Assembly (NCBI GenBank): GCA_009784275.1
Contig: WRCA01000002.1
Span: 68,783 to 132,782 of the forward strand
Direction: 5' to 3'
DNA: 64,000 bases
Source of the DNA: Alphaproteobacteria bacterium
GTDB lineage: Bacteria; Pseudomonadota; Alphaproteobacteria; Rs-D84
In this document: in pieces, positions 51,183 to 60,166 of the stretch
Layout of the letters: every line of letters begins with the position of its first letter
How positions within the stretch are numbered: position 1 is the first letter of the stretch
Notes under the pieces: model-generated
Told to the model about the DNA's origin: nothing
The model's input: the letters and a program-made list of their open reading frames with translations, nothing else
The model's database searches: none
Translations under genes and position numbers: made by a program

Positions 51183-54100
51183 GTGAAGTTTAGGGGAAAA
51201 TTGCGCAAAATCTTGAGTCTTTGCGGACTTTTTTGCGCCGCTGTGGCAGCGGTGCCGGTGTTTTCCGCAACACAACAAGCCAGAACTTTGGCGGTTGCCG
51301 CAGCGCCCAGGGCATCTATTTCCGCGCAAAACGCGCCAATATCCGCACCTCGCGAAACGGCAAAAAGCAATGTAGCCGCGCGATCCGCAACTGCGCCGGT
51401 TCAGGCTGCGCGATCCACTGTCTCGCGCCCTGCGTCATCATCTGATAAGTCTGTGGCCGCAAGAATTGCATCGATTGTTCCAAAACCTGTGTCAAATGTA
51501 GTTGCGCGCGCTGCTATGCTGACACCGCCGGACGCATCGATGAGCGAAGGATATAACTCATGCCGGGATGCTTATTTCACATGCATGGATCAATTCTGCG
51601 CGAACAAGGATGATACTTATCGCCGATGCGCATGTTCTTCCAGGTTGGATGGACTGCGTGAAATGGAACGCAAGGTTAATCAGACTAAAGAGTCCTTGCA
51701 GAATTTTGCCGATTACAATATCGATGCGGTTTCGAAAACTGCAAAAGAAGTTGCGGCATCTTTGACCGCTACTGCTGGCGAAAGCGCGGCACTGAAAGAT
51801 AAATCAGAAAGCGCGCAAAAGTTGGCGGGAATTTCCGCGGTTTTGGGGGGGGCGAAATCAAAGGCTTTATCCACCGCGGGAAGATTAGATATTGCCGGCG
51901 ATATCAGTGCGATCTGGTCTACGCCTGATTTTATCGGTGGCGCCGATATTATGAACTTGGAAGGGGAAGCGCTGTATTCGCAAGTGCATGGACAATGCAT
52001 CGATATGATAGCAAGCGTTTGCCCGCGCGAAGCTACGCTCCGCATGGTTGTGTCGGCGTACGGGATGTATATAGAGCAAGACTGCAATGTTATCCAAGCG
52101 GCGATAGAAGGCAAGAAAACCGCCGCTGCCGCAACGGTACGTGCTACAGGGCGCGAATTGGATTTGGCGAGGCTTCAGAACTATAACGCGCATAATTCCA
52201 CGGCGATCAACGAATGTATCGCGCAAGTGCGCAAAGATGTCACTTCGGAAAATGCTTGTGGTAAAGATTATGTTCATTGTTTGGATGTGACGGGATTATT
52301 CTTGGATTATAATACCGGCGTACCGATTTACAGTTCGGACTTTTTCAAATTGGAAAAACAAACATCGCTGGATGGAGACTTTTTGAATTCGACTTCGAAT
52401 CGCTTGCTGACCAGCATGCTGGAAGACAAGAAAAAATTTGCAGAGCGCGGATTGGATACTTGCCGCGATCTGGCGGACGATGTTTGGCGGGAGTTCAAGC
52501 GTCAAGCGATTGTAGAAATTTATCAAGCCCAACAAGCGCGCGTAAAACAAGTTCGTGATGAATGTTTGTCGACCGTCAATCAATGCTATGACGAAAAAAT
52601 TGGCCAGCTGAAGAACTTTGGAAATATAGACGAGCAGATGATAATCGGCCAGTCTGTCGGAACGGCCGAGGCTTTGTGCCAAGAAAAAATGCACGCGTGC
52701 AGCAATGTGTTTGGTGGCGGCCCAACAGGATTATCGCAATTGCTGACATTCGTCCGCGAAGTAGGCAGCAGTAAGATATCCGAAAATTGCCAAGAGAATC
52801 TGGACAGGTATATCCGCGAAGTTTGCGCCGTGGCGAACGATCTGAATCATACATATCCTTATTCTTGCCGCGTCCGTAATCCCGGATCTTATGATTGCGC
52901 TGCGGTATTGCTGAATCCTAATAGCAGTATGGAGGATATCACCAGGTGTTCCCATCAATCCGGATCGGTATTTGAACTGCTGGTGAAATATGCGCGCGAA
53001 AACTGTGTCAGACCAGATTTCCCAACACTAGATCCGCTGCCGACAAGTGTCATGGGTTCGGTTAATAAAGTATTTGACGCCGTCTTCTTTGAAATGAGAA
53101 TGCAGTTGAAGGCAGAGTGCGAACGGTATTCAGGCGAGTGGGTGGATAGCGGTTATAAATCTACAAAGAAATTTTATATAAATTTTGTAGGCGCATCAGA
53201 TGGATGGGGATCATGCATGGATCCATTTTGCAGTCTGCCGGGTGATGCCTGGGTGGATCCCACCAGTGGCGTTAAAACATGTTGTACCCCGACTGTCAGT
53301 TCTATTTCTATCTTTGATGATGGGTGTACTGGTCCGGGAACCCCGGCAGGGTGTACCGCACTGAAGTGTAGAGAAATTAAGTGTCCAGCAGGCGCAGATG
53401 TAAATACGGTTAATTGCGGTCCAAATTTTTCGTTCAGCTTTGGAACCAATAATTTACCAGCACAGGCGGGTTGCGTAGGTCACACAACTTATCAATATAA
53501 TATCCCCAGCTCCGACACAAACCCTAACCCCCCATATTGTCGATGCAAACCTGGACATTATACTGTTTTTCCGGGTTGGGAAACTGGTACCGTTGCTGCC
53601 TCGGGCTCCAGTGCTTGCGTATCATGTGCCGAAAATGCTGTCTTTAATGCGACCAGTACTGGCTGGGGATCTCATAATTCGGTCGGGGGTGGAATGGGGA
53701 ATTTCTGCAGGTGCAAGGGGGGCTATAAATCGCTGGAGGCAAATAGAGGCAATCCAACGGGGCTGCAGTTGCCAGCGAATGTTGCGATTGGATGCGCACA
53801 AATTCAAGGTTGTCGGAACCAACCTTGCTATGATGTTGAAGTAGATAAGATGGCCAGTTGGAGATGTGTTGAGAATTGCCCGGGTAATTCTCATCCGGAT
53901 TCCAGCTGTTCCGCCCCCGTCATGTCTATTAGTGGGGAATGGGATTGTTTAAATTCAAATTGTCGATGCAATAATGGGTATGGAATTCATATTGATGATT
54001 ACGGAAATAAATCATGTCAAGCGCATGTGTTCATTTGTCCGTACGACTCTTGCTGGAGTCCGGATTGTCCCGGTCCAGAGCTTTATCTTGGTCAATCGGG

Positions 54101-54275
54101 GCCTGTTATCAGTGTTAGTCCCTATATTAATCCTGGTTGCGTAAAGAAAGGATGCCAGTGCAAGTCAGGATATGCAGTGTCAGGCGACACATGTGCGTTG
54201 AGCGTAACGGTCAGTGTTCCCGGCACAAGTGTGCCAGGTGGTAGTGGCGGAACATGGGTGGTTACTGGGCCATAA
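51183..54275 (+). CDS. Giant secreted cysteine-rich protein of the CMDQFC family (1030 aa)
   Basis: GTG start. An N-terminal hydrophobic signal (ILSLCGLFCAAVAAVPVFSA) is followed by a low-complexity Ala/Ser/Pro/Arg region. Residues 127-139 contain CRDAYFTCMDQFC followed by RRCACSSR, the motif shared with the genes at 57620 and 60167. The middle is helical with regularly spaced Cys. The last ~350 residues form many short Cys-rich modules (GFCRCKGG..., CRCNNGYG, CQCKSGYAVSGDTC) reminiscent of EGF-like or laminin-like disulphide repeats. Likely surface-displayed; role unknown. Confidence 0.75.
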   Translation: MKFRGKLRKILSLCGLFCAAVAAVPVFSATQQARTLAVAAAPRASISAQNAPISAPRETAKSNVAARSATAPVQAARSTVSRPASSSDKSVAARIASIVPKPVSNVVARAAMLTPPDASMSEGYNSCRDAYFTCMDQFCANKDDTYRRCACSSRLDGLREMERKVNQTKESLQNFADYNIDAVSKTAKEVAASLTATAGESAALKDKSESAQKLAGISAVLGGAKSKALSTAGRLDIAGDISAIWSTPDFIGGADIMNLEGEALYSQVHGQCIDMIASVCPREATLRMVVSAYGMYIEQDCNVIQAAIEGKKTAAAATVRATGRELDLARLQNYNAHNSTAINECIAQVRKDVTSENACGKDYVHCLDVTGLFLDYNTGVPIYSSDFFKLEKQTSLDGDFLNSTSNRLLTSMLEDKKKFAERGLDTCRDLADDVWREFKRQAIVEIYQAQQARVKQVRDECLSTVNQCYDEKIGQLKNFGNIDEQMIIGQSVGTAEALCQEKMHACSNVFGGGPTGLSQLLTFVREVGSSKISENCQENLDRYIREVCAVANDLNHTYPYSCRVRNPGSYDCAAVLLNPNSSMEDITRCSHQSGSVFELLVKYARENCVRPDFPTLDPLPTSVMGSVNKVFDAVFFEMRMQLKAECERYSGEWVDSGYKSTKKFYINFVGASDGWGSCMDPFCSLPGDAWVDPTSGVKTCCTPTVSSISIFDDGCTGPGTPAGCTALKCREIKCPAGADVNTVNCGPNFSFSFGTNNLPAQAGCVGHTTYQYNIPSSDTNPNPPYCRCKPGHYTVFPGWETGTVAASGSSACVSCAENAVFNATSTGWGSHNSVGGGMGNFCRCKGGYKSLEANRGNPTGLQLPANVAIGCAQIQGCRNQPCYDVEVDKMASWRCVENCPGNSHPDSSCSAPVMSISGEWDCLNSNCRCNNGYGIHIDDYGNKSCQAHVFICPYDSCWSPDCPGPELYLGQSGPVISVSPYINPGCVKKGCQCKSGYAVSGDTCALSVTVSVPGTSVPGGSGGTWVVTGP

Positions 54276-54344
54276 TTAAAAAACAAAATATCTTGATTTT
54301 CCAAAGCGGGAAGGGTAGTATTCTGCCGAAACAAAAGGTTTTTT

Positions 54345-54584
54345 ATGGCAAAAGATGATGTGATAGTTTTTAACGGAACAGTGGAAGATAAGCTGCCCAA
54401 TACCATGTTCCGCGTAAAGTTGGAAAATGGGCATGAAATTCTGGCTACCGTCAGTGGCAAAATGCGCAAAGCGCGCATCTGGGTTAATGTCGGTGAAAAG
54501 GTTCGTGTAGAAATGACGCCTTATGACCTGGATAAAGGGCGCATAGTATATGCCGAACGGAATCGTACTAGTCCGACCGAATAA
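54345..54584 (+). CDS. infA: Translation initiation factor IF-1
   Basis: A 79-aa OB-fold protein: [40 protein letters not shown] and [16 protein letters not shown]. It binds the ribosomal A site during initiation. It is detached from the ribosomal block, as in many alphaproteobacteria. Confidence 0.95.
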   Translation: MAKDDVIVFNGTVEDKLPNTMFRVKLENGHEILATVSGKMRKARIWVNVGEKVRVEMTPYDLDKGRIVYAERNRTSPTE

Positions 54585-54612
54585 AAAACGCCCAAATGGG
54601 CGTTTTTTTATT
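54585..54612. terminator. Terminator shared by infA and secG
   Basis: AAAAAACGCCCA-AATGGGCGTTTTTTT. Confidence 0.85.
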
Positions 54613-54889
54613 CTTGTACCAATTCTTGCTGCAACTCGCTGACAGCTGGCCCGCTGGCGGATTTCGATGCAACAATCGCCAATGCCGCGCATAACACAAA
54701 AAAGATTACTGCCAATATAGTTGTGGTTTTGGTCAGGAAATTCCCCGCACTTGCGCCCGTCAGCGCCCCGCCGAACATGGATGCTGCGCTGGATCCGGAC
54801 ATTCCGGACCCTTCGGATTTTTGCAATAAAATCACCCCGATCATCATCATTGCGACAATTATCAAAAGAACAAGAAGAACAGAAAACAT
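54608..54889 (-). CDS. secG: Preprotein translocase subunit SecG
   Basis: A 93-aa protein with two transmembrane segments (VLLVLLIIVAMMMIGVILLQ and TTTILAVIFFVLCAALAIVA), joined by the signature LLQKSEGSGMSGSSAASMFG. It associates with SecY. Convergent with infA. Confidence 0.95.
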   Translation of the reverse strand: MFSVLLVLLIIVAMMMIGVILLQKSEGSGMSGSSAASMFGGALTGASAGNFLTKTTTILAVIFFVLCAALAIVASKSASGPAVSELQQELVQE

Positions 54890-54966
54890 AATAAATCCTT
54901 TAATTTCCGCCGGAATATAACCCTTAATCGCAGAATTTGCAAGTAATTTTTAAACAAATTAACTAT

Positions 54967-54995
54967 TTGAAAAATTTCCCAATTAAAACTATTAT
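54967..54995 (+). promoter_or_regulatory. Promoter of the IbrA/IbrB-like pair
   Basis: TTGAAA-N17-TATTAT; the GTG start is 6 nt after the -10, so a leaderless mRNA is predicted. Confidence 0.6.
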
Positions 54996-55001
54996 TATCC
55001 A

Positions 55002-56303
55002 GTGACTGTTAAAAAATATCTTCAAAAAAATGTTTATGAAGCCGCTGTGGAGCGTGTCGAATACATATTCAAAAACTTTGAAAAAGTCTACATCTCTTTC
55101 AGCGGCGGAAAAGACAGCGGGGTAATGCTGAACCTGGTTATCGATCATATGCGAAAGCATAAAGTCAAAAAGAAAGTTGGTATTTTATTTATCGATCTGG
55201 AAGGGCAATACAAGCTGACCATCGATTATATCAAGGAAATACTTTCGAAAAATGCCGACTTGTTCGAAGTTTATTGGTGCTGTCTGCCGCTGAATCTGCG
55301 TAATGCCGTCAGCGTGTTTCAGCCGTTCTGGACTTGCTGGGATGCGAAGCAGCATGACAAATGGATTCGCGAACTACCAGATTTTCCCGGCGTTATTACA
55401 ACTAAAAATAATCCTTTTCCTTTTTTCAGAAAAAATATGGAGTTCGAAGAATTCATCCGTGATTTCGGCCCGTGGTATGCCAAAGATAAAAAAACAGCAT
55501 GTTTGGTTGGCATTCGATCGGACGAAAGCCTTAACCGTTTTCGGACAATTGCATTGAAAGAAAAAGAGATGTTAAGCAATTTGAACTGGACTACGCAGAT
55601 GCATGACAGTCCGCAGCTTTTCAACTGTTATCCGATTTATGATTGGACGACAGAAGATGTTTGGGTCGGCAATGCGAAGCTGGGTTGGGAATATAACAAG
55701 CTGTATGATATGTTTTACAAGGCGGGCGTTCCGCTGTCTAAACAGCGTATCTGTCAGCCTTATGGCGATGATCAGCGAATCGGGTTGAACTTGTTCCGCG
55801 TGATAGAACCGGAAACTTGGGCGCGTGTAGTAAATCGTGTCAGCGGCGCGAACTTTGGAAATATTTATTCCGGCAACAGTATTCTGGGTTATCGCAATGT
55901 AAGGCTGCCAGCAGGACATACTTGGCGAACTTATACTAAAATGCTTCTTGCGACTTTGCCGCGCGAAACTGCAAAAAATTATCGCGACCGATTCGTGAAA
56001 TTTATACGATATTGGAACAGGATCGGTTCTGCTGTACCGGATGGCAGCTGGCTTCCGCCGGGCGCGATGATTACAAAGAACTTGTCCGCGCGCGGCAGCA
56101 AGGGAAGACCTCTGGTGGTATATAAAGAAATTCCGGATACCATCCCCAGCAGGTTAGAGGCAAAAAGGGTCGCGCCCACATGGCGTCGCATGGCGATCTG
56201 CATATTGAAAAATGACCAATTATGCAGAAGCTTGTCGTTTACCCAAACGAAAAGACAGCGAGAGCGCATGCAAGAATTATTAGAAAAATATGGGAAGATA
56301 TAA
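55002..56303 (+). CDS. IbrA-like PAPS-reductase-family protein, DUF3440 (433 aa)
   Basis: The PP-loop SFSGGKDSGVMLNLVIDHM (residues 32-50) shows the adenine-nucleotide alpha-hydrolase fold of PAPS reductases. The long C-terminal extension, with CQPYGDDQRIGLNLFRVIEP and RLPAGHTWRTYTKMLLATLP, is characteristic of DUF3440/IbrA. In Escherichia coli IbrA and IbrB were described as co-regulators of immunoglobulin-binding prophage genes. GTG start without a Shine-Dalgarno. It is followed 1 nt later by the ParB-like partner. Confidence 0.8.
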   Translation: MTVKKYLQKNVYEAAVERVEYIFKNFEKVYISFSGGKDSGVMLNLVIDHMRKHKVKKKVGILFIDLEGQYKLTIDYIKEILSKNADLFEVYWCCLPLNLRNAVSVFQPFWTCWDAKQHDKWIRELPDFPGVITTKNNPFPFFRKNMEFEEFIRDFGPWYAKDKKTACLVGIRSDESLNRFRTIALKEKEMLSNLNWTTQMHDSPQLFNCYPIYDWTTEDVWVGNAKLGWEYNKLYDMFYKAGVPLSKQRICQPYGDDQRIGLNLFRVIEPETWARVVNRVSGANFGNIYSGNSILGYRNVRLPAGHTWRTYTKMLLATLPRETAKNYRDRFVKFIRYWNRIGSAVPDGSWLPPGAMITKNLSARGSKGRPLVVYKEIPDTIPSRLEAKRVAPTWRRMAICILKNDQLCRSLSFTQTKRQRERMQELLEKYGKI

Positions 56304-56304
56304 G

Positions 56305-56820
56305 ATGAAAAATAAATATAAAAGCCCCGTTTATAACATTCGTTCAGTGCCTGTGGAAAAACTGCGTGCGAACGAGTACAACCCGAACAAGGTTGCGCCG
56401 CCGGAAATGAAGCTGCTGTACGATTCGATTAAGGAAGACGGATACACTATGCCGATAGTGGTATACTATCATGAAAAAGACGATATGTATGAAATCGTGG
56501 ACGGCTTTCACCGATATTCGATAATGCTGCAGTATAAAGATATTTATGAAAGGGAAGGGGGATTGTTGCCTTGCTCGGTCATTGAAAAACCAATAAGCGA
56601 GCGTATGGCATCAACGATTCGACATAACCGCGCGCGTGGAACCCACAATGTTGATTTGATGAGCAATATAGTTGCAGAGCTGGTAGAGATGGGTAAATCA
56701 GATCGATGGATAGCGCAACACCTGGGCATGTCCGAAGATGAAATTTTGCGCTTGAAACAAATCACGGGCTTGGCGGCATTATTCGAAGATGAAGAATTTT
56801 CACAGAGTTGGACGGTGTAA
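56305..56820 (+). CDS. IbrB-like ParB-domain protein (171 aa)
   Basis: A ParB/sulfiredoxin-like fold: VPVEKLRANEYNPNKVAPPE, MPIVVYYHEKDDMYEIVDGF with the hallmark DGFHRY, then NRARGTHNVDLMSNIVAELV and a helix-turn-helix-like KSDRWIAQHLGMSEDEILRL. It matches the IbrB partner of IbrA. The ATG at 56305 (SD GGGAAG) is preferred over 56290, which overlaps the IbrA end. Likely acts as one unit with IbrA; biochemical role unknown. Confidence 0.8.
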   Translation: MKNKYKSPVYNIRSVPVEKLRANEYNPNKVAPPEMKLLYDSIKEDGYTMPIVVYYHEKDDMYEIVDGFHRYSIMLQYKDIYEREGGLLPCSVIEKPISERMASTIRHNRARGTHNVDLMSNIVAELVEMGKSDRWIAQHLGMSEDEILRLKQITGLAALFEDEEFSQSWTV

Positions 56821-56830
56821 TTCGAAAAAT

Positions 56831-56855
56831 AAAAACCGCCGTTCGGCGGTTTTTG
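56831..56855 (+). terminator. Terminator after the Ibr-like pair
   Basis: AAAAACCGCCG-TT-CGGCGGTTTTT; it also faces the convergent 56862 gene. Confidence 0.8.
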
Positions 56856-56861
56856 TTAAAG

Positions 56862-57167
56862 CTATATTTCTATTTCAGTTAAGCTATGCGCATTGATAAT
56901 TATAGGTTTTCTGGGTGGAGACCATTGCTCTTTAGATTTTTTTGTGTCGGCTAACATCTTTTTAAGAACGCTTGCCATTTCAGTCTTTCTGGATTGATCG
57001 ATAGGCCTTACTGAAGTCACATATTCCAGCAGGTCATTTACTCTGGATTCTGTTCTGCCTATTGTGTCTGAAAAATCGGTAAGAATTTTTAAAAGCTCTT
57101 TGTTTTGGGCTTCTAATTCTTTGTTTTTAATTTCTAACGCTGCAGCTTTAGATTGATTGTTGTTCAT
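56862..57167 (-). CDS. Small coiled-coil protein (101 aa)
   Basis: MNNNQSKAAALEIKNKELEA and the following QNKELLKILTDFSDTIGRTE form a heptad-like coiled coil. A second helix and a Lys-rich, Pro-containing tail (KKSKEQWSPPRKPIIINAHS) follow. Shine-Dalgarno AGGAG and an extended -10 (TGCTATAAG, 57192-57200) upstream. Not recognised. Confidence 0.55.
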   Translation of the reverse strand: MNNNQSKAAALEIKNKELEAQNKELLKILTDFSDTIGRTESRVNDLLEYVTSVRPIDQSRKTEMASVLKKMLADTKKSKEQWSPPRKPIIINAHSLTEIEI

Positions 57168-57258
57168 TTCTGAAACTCCTGTTATGTATCTCTTATAGCA
57201 TAGTTTTCAGGAAAAGTGTACAAAAAAATAGCTCTCCTTTTAATAAGGAGGGAAAATT

Positions 57259-57277
57259 TGGCGCGCCCACAAGGATT
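57259..57277 (-). repeat. Second copy of the tRNA-Arg 3' end (19 nt)
   Basis: TGGCGCGCCCACAAGGATT is identical to 57478-57496, the 3' end of tRNA-Arg including CCA. Direct repeats of a tRNA 3' end are a classic attachment-site pattern, here only 219 nt apart. Confidence 0.75.
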
Positions 57278-57364
57278 GTGTCGCGAAGCGACACCATTCT
57301 CGTAAGGCTCGAACTTCGCCAATGCTCGTTCTCGCCAACTCCGACGCGCACCCTTCGCGGCCAG

Positions 57365-57404
57365 CCCACCCACGGCCAGCGTTCCTCGGCCGCGGGGCCC
57401 GGGT
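57365..57404. repeat. Dispersed 40-bp GC-rich repeat, copy 2
   Basis: 37 of 40 positions identical to 13373-13412. Confidence 0.7.
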
Positions 57405-57445
57405 CGCCGCTTGTCGGGTTCTCATCTTGGGATTTGCAATAGAAT

Positions 57446-57470
57446 AAAAAATACCCCAAAAGGGGTATTG
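57446..57470 (-). terminator. Terminator of tRNA-Arg
   Basis: Minus strand AATACCCC-TTTT-GGGGTATT then TTTT; flanking GAATAAA/TTTATTC extends the stem. Confidence 0.75.
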
Positions 57471-57477
57471 TTTATTC

Positions 57478-57554
57478 TGGCGCGCCCACAAGGATTCGAA
57501 CCCTGAGTCTTCTGATCCGTAGTCAGATGCTTTATCCAGTTAAGCTATGGGCGC
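57478..57554 (-). tRNA. tRNA-Arg (anticodon ACG)
   Basis: A 77-nt cloverleaf with encoded CCA. The acceptor stem GCGCCCA pairs with TGGGCGC, discriminator G. The anticodon loop CTACGGA gives ACG (read as ICG), decoding CGN codons. The T-loop TTCGAAT is normal. Minus strand. Confidence 0.95.
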
Positions 57555-57563
57555 GTGCAGGCA

Positions 57564-57591
57564 ATAATAACTTATTTTAGCAGGAAATCAA
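57564..57591 (-). promoter_or_regulatory. Promoter of tRNA-Arg
   Basis: Minus strand TTGATT-N16-TATTAT, the -10 ending 9 nt before the tRNA. Confidence 0.55.
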
Positions 57592-57593
57592 AT

Positions 57594-57619
57594 AAAAAAT
57601 CCGGCGAACGCCGGATTTT
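57594..57619 (-). terminator. Terminator after the two large secreted-protein genes
   Basis: AATCCGGCG-TT-CGCCGGATT with a T run (minus strand), immediately after the 57620 stop codon. Confidence 0.85.
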
Positions 57620-60148
57620 TTACATCTTCATTTCTTCACATTTCTCAACTGGCTCGCCCGTAGTGCACTCTTGTCCTCTGGTATCCTTGAACCAGCCCTT
57701 TTTACCTGTGGTTTTGCAGCTTTCCGAGATAGTAGTGGTGCAAAGTTTGCAAGTTCTGCTGTCGCGGTCAAACAACGCGTTCGTAGTTTTCGTTATTCCG
57801 CCGCCGCTGGCAGAAAAGCCTTTCTTGCCTGTGACCGTAACGCCGCCAGCCCTCATAACACCACTGCCCCCTTGCATCAATTGTTCTGTCGTCAGTCCTG
57901 CACCTACGTCATAGGATATTGCAAATGGCGGTGTTAATGGGGTTTCTACCTCTGTTATTCCGCCAACATTCGCGTTGCCCATTCCGGTTTCCGCCATTCT
58001 TTGGCACATGAATTGCGCCAGATCTGCAGAAGCCCCTTCGGTTGCCCCTTGGATTTTATCCCGCAGAACGCGATTATAATTCTGCTGGGCGCGTGCCAAG
58101 GCCGACATCGCTATTTGAACTTTTATCTGGTTCAAAAGGTTCGGGAAACGGGCAGAGGTCATAGGCGGCTGTTTACCCTTTTGTGCTTGTCCTGTTATTT
58201 GCGACAGATCGCGGCCATTAACACAGAAGGCGATCTTTGGATCATTTTCTATGATTTTAATCGTGCGATTGATCGTGCCTGCGATATTGTTCAGCTCTGC
58301 TTCGATGGTGGTCATAATTTCTTCTTTGTCCGGAATATTGGCCTTCGAAGCTTTCACAGTTGCGCGCAGTTGGGTCAGGTATTCTTGCACCCCGACTTCG
58401 CCGGGTCCAAGGCGAGTTGTTTTATCTTCGCCTTTGTCTGTTATTTTGCCCGATGCGTCACCCATTTTTATGCTGCCGAAAGAAATCAGTCCGACAAGAC
58501 GATAAATATTTCCGATTTTCTGCGACTGCAAACTGGCCGTTCCCATCACATCGTCAGATGCGAATTTATCACAGTCTGTAGTGCTGCCGCAAACCTCCAG
58601 CATCTTTCTTTCGATTTCGTTCTGGCAATTTTCAAGCATTGCATTGTCCGCGTTCAGGTAAAAGCCCATCAGCATCTTATCCAGATCGTCCATAGAGAAC
58701 TTTGGATTATCTTGTTTGCAGACCACCAGTTTATCCAACGGGCATATGTCATGCATATATTTGTAATCCATACCGATGCAGTTTATGAAATTATCGCCGC
58801 AGCGGTCGGGACTCGTAAAGCATTCTTTGACTTCTTCGGTGCAGCGGTCTACGCGCATCGCGGCCAATTTATCTTTTACATAGCCCCATATCAAAGATTC
58901 ACCCTTTTCACCGACTTGCGTCATTCGTTCGCATGGGTCGATTTCGACTTTGCAGAATTGACGTGCCATTTCAGGACGGGATAAACATGCGTCCATGGTA
59001 TCAACGCCTTTGCCGACGATATCATCTTTACAAGCTTTTTGTATACAGTTCGAGATATTGGTAAGGCATGACTGTCTGAATTTCGATTCCGTTTCTAATT
59101 CCGCGAGGCGGATATCCGGCGCGGCTTCACGCAGGAAGTCCGGCCAAATCATATCGCGCACCGCCATACACTTATTTAGAACTTTTTCACAGATATTGCG
59201 CTTTGCGCTTAAAATCTCCATAGTCGAATCGGTGATTTCGTATTTAGCGATGTGTTCCACCGTTGCACTGGGGTTACCAGATTTATTATTCTGCATGTTT
59301 TCGGCCGCGATAGAACGCACACATTTCATCCAGTCTTTACCGCAGGCATCATCTTCCTGCATACACTTTTTGAAATTAACCATGCAAGTGCCGCGGTCGT
59401 ATTCGTTGGCTTCGTTAAAGCTTTCTTTTAATGCATCGCGGACGTCTTTCTGCGCTTCTGCCAGTTCATCGTCTGCGGATTTTTGCAGCTTTGTCACCGC
59501 GTTTTCAAAGGCCTTGCAGTCTGATTTTATCTGCGTCGAATACATCTGGGTCAGTACATTTATTTCCTTTTCACAAGCCTTTGGAACTTGCGTCAAGCAA
59601 AGCTCCCGTGCAGAGGAATATAATGCCGTGCCGGTCAAGTCACTGATGCTTTGAAAGGTTTCTTCGTCTTCAGCGCTTACTTCATCCCACAGCGCCAGCA
59701 AGTCTTTTTTCCGTTGCGCTTTTTTATCCAGGTTCGTCTTGTCGACATTAAGGACATTTCCGTCAGCCGTATATTCGCGGCCACCATGAAAGATTATATC
59801 AGCCTGGGCGCCGGCCTGAATTTTTTCTACTTCCACGGTCCTGATTCTGTTGGCTTCGGTCAATTGCGTTTGAATCTTTGACATCTTGTCTTCAAATTTT
59901 TGATTATCATCACTGCAAATGCAAGTGCCGCCATCAGCATTATCCGACATGCAGAACTGATCCATACAACCATAATAAGAATCATAACATTCTTGCGAGA
60001 ACAGCCCACTGGGTTCGACCTTTGCCCGGACATTAGTTCCGCTTTGCAGAACTGATGTGCCCTTTGGCTTTGCCGTTGTCACCGTCGCGGCGTCAAGCGC
60101 CAAAGGCATCGCGCAGATGGCAAATAAAATAACAAATAATTTTTTCAT
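57620..60148 (-). CDS. Secreted CMDQFC-family protein (842 aa)
   Basis: Signal peptide MKKLFVILFAICAMPLALDA. Residues 54-66 read CYDSYYGCMDQFC, then GGTCICSDD. Long helical, Glu/Lys-rich segments follow, with Cys pairs such as CEKVLNKCMAVRDMIWPDFL and CLTNISNCIQKACKDDI that line up with the 60167 protein. The C-terminal part is Gly-rich and ends with another Cys cluster (CKLCTTTISESCKTTGKKGW, then CTTGEPVEKCEEMKM). Predicted exported and disulphide-bonded. It follows the 60167 gene by 18 nt in the same direction, so the two form an operon. No known function. Confidence 0.78.
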   Translation of the reverse strand: MKKLFVILFAICAMPLALDAATVTTAKPKGTSVLQSGTNVRAKVEPSGLFSQECYDSYYGCMDQFCMSDNADGGTCICSDDNQKFEDKMSKIQTQLTEANRIRTVEVEKIQAGAQADIIFHGGREYTADGNVLNVDKTNLDKKAQRKKDLLALWDEVSAEDEETFQSISDLTGTALYSSARELCLTQVPKACEKEINVLTQMYSTQIKSDCKAFENAVTKLQKSADDELAEAQKDVRDALKESFNEANEYDRGTCMVNFKKCMQEDDACGKDWMKCVRSIAAENMQNNKSGNPSATVEHIAKYEITDSTMEILSAKRNICEKVLNKCMAVRDMIWPDFLREAAPDIRLAELETESKFRQSCLTNISNCIQKACKDDIVGKGVDTMDACLSRPEMARQFCKVEIDPCERMTQVGEKGESLIWGYVKDKLAAMRVDRCTEEVKECFTSPDRCGDNFINCIGMDYKYMHDICPLDKLVVCKQDNPKFSMDDLDKMLMGFYLNADNAMLENCQNEIERKMLEVCGSTTDCDKFASDDVMGTASLQSQKIGNIYRLVGLISFGSIKMGDASGKITDKGEDKTTRLGPGEVGVQEYLTQLRATVKASKANIPDKEEIMTTIEAELNNIAGTINRTIKIIENDPKIAFCVNGRDLSQITGQAQKGKQPPMTSARFPNLLNQIKVQIAMSALARAQQNYNRVLRDKIQGATEGASADLAQFMCQRMAETGMGNANVGGITEVETPLTPPFAISYDVGAGLTTEQLMQGGSGVMRAGGVTVTGKKGFSASGGGITKTTNALFDRDSRTCKLCTTTISESCKTTGKKGWFKDTRGQECTTGEPVEKCEEMKM

Positions 60149-60166
60149 TTTCTCTCTCCCGTTCCG

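Larger units (their letters stand above)
57168..57477. other. Repeat-filled region between the 57167 gene and tRNA-Arg
   Basis: No gene; the three overlapping ORFs are shadows of GC-rich repeat DNA. It holds, from left to right, a CTCCTT...AAGGAG hairpin (57232-57251), a 19-nt copy of the tRNA-Arg 3' end, a GAGAACGAGC...GCGAAGTTCGA motif (minus strand, 57309-57333), the second copy of the 40-bp dispersed repeat and the tRNA terminator. Confidence 0.7.

Noticed and set aside
57193-57491. Three overlapping minus ORFs (63-88 aa)
   Set aside because: They lie in GC-rich repeat DNA and the tRNA-Arg 3' region, with no SD or conserved composition.
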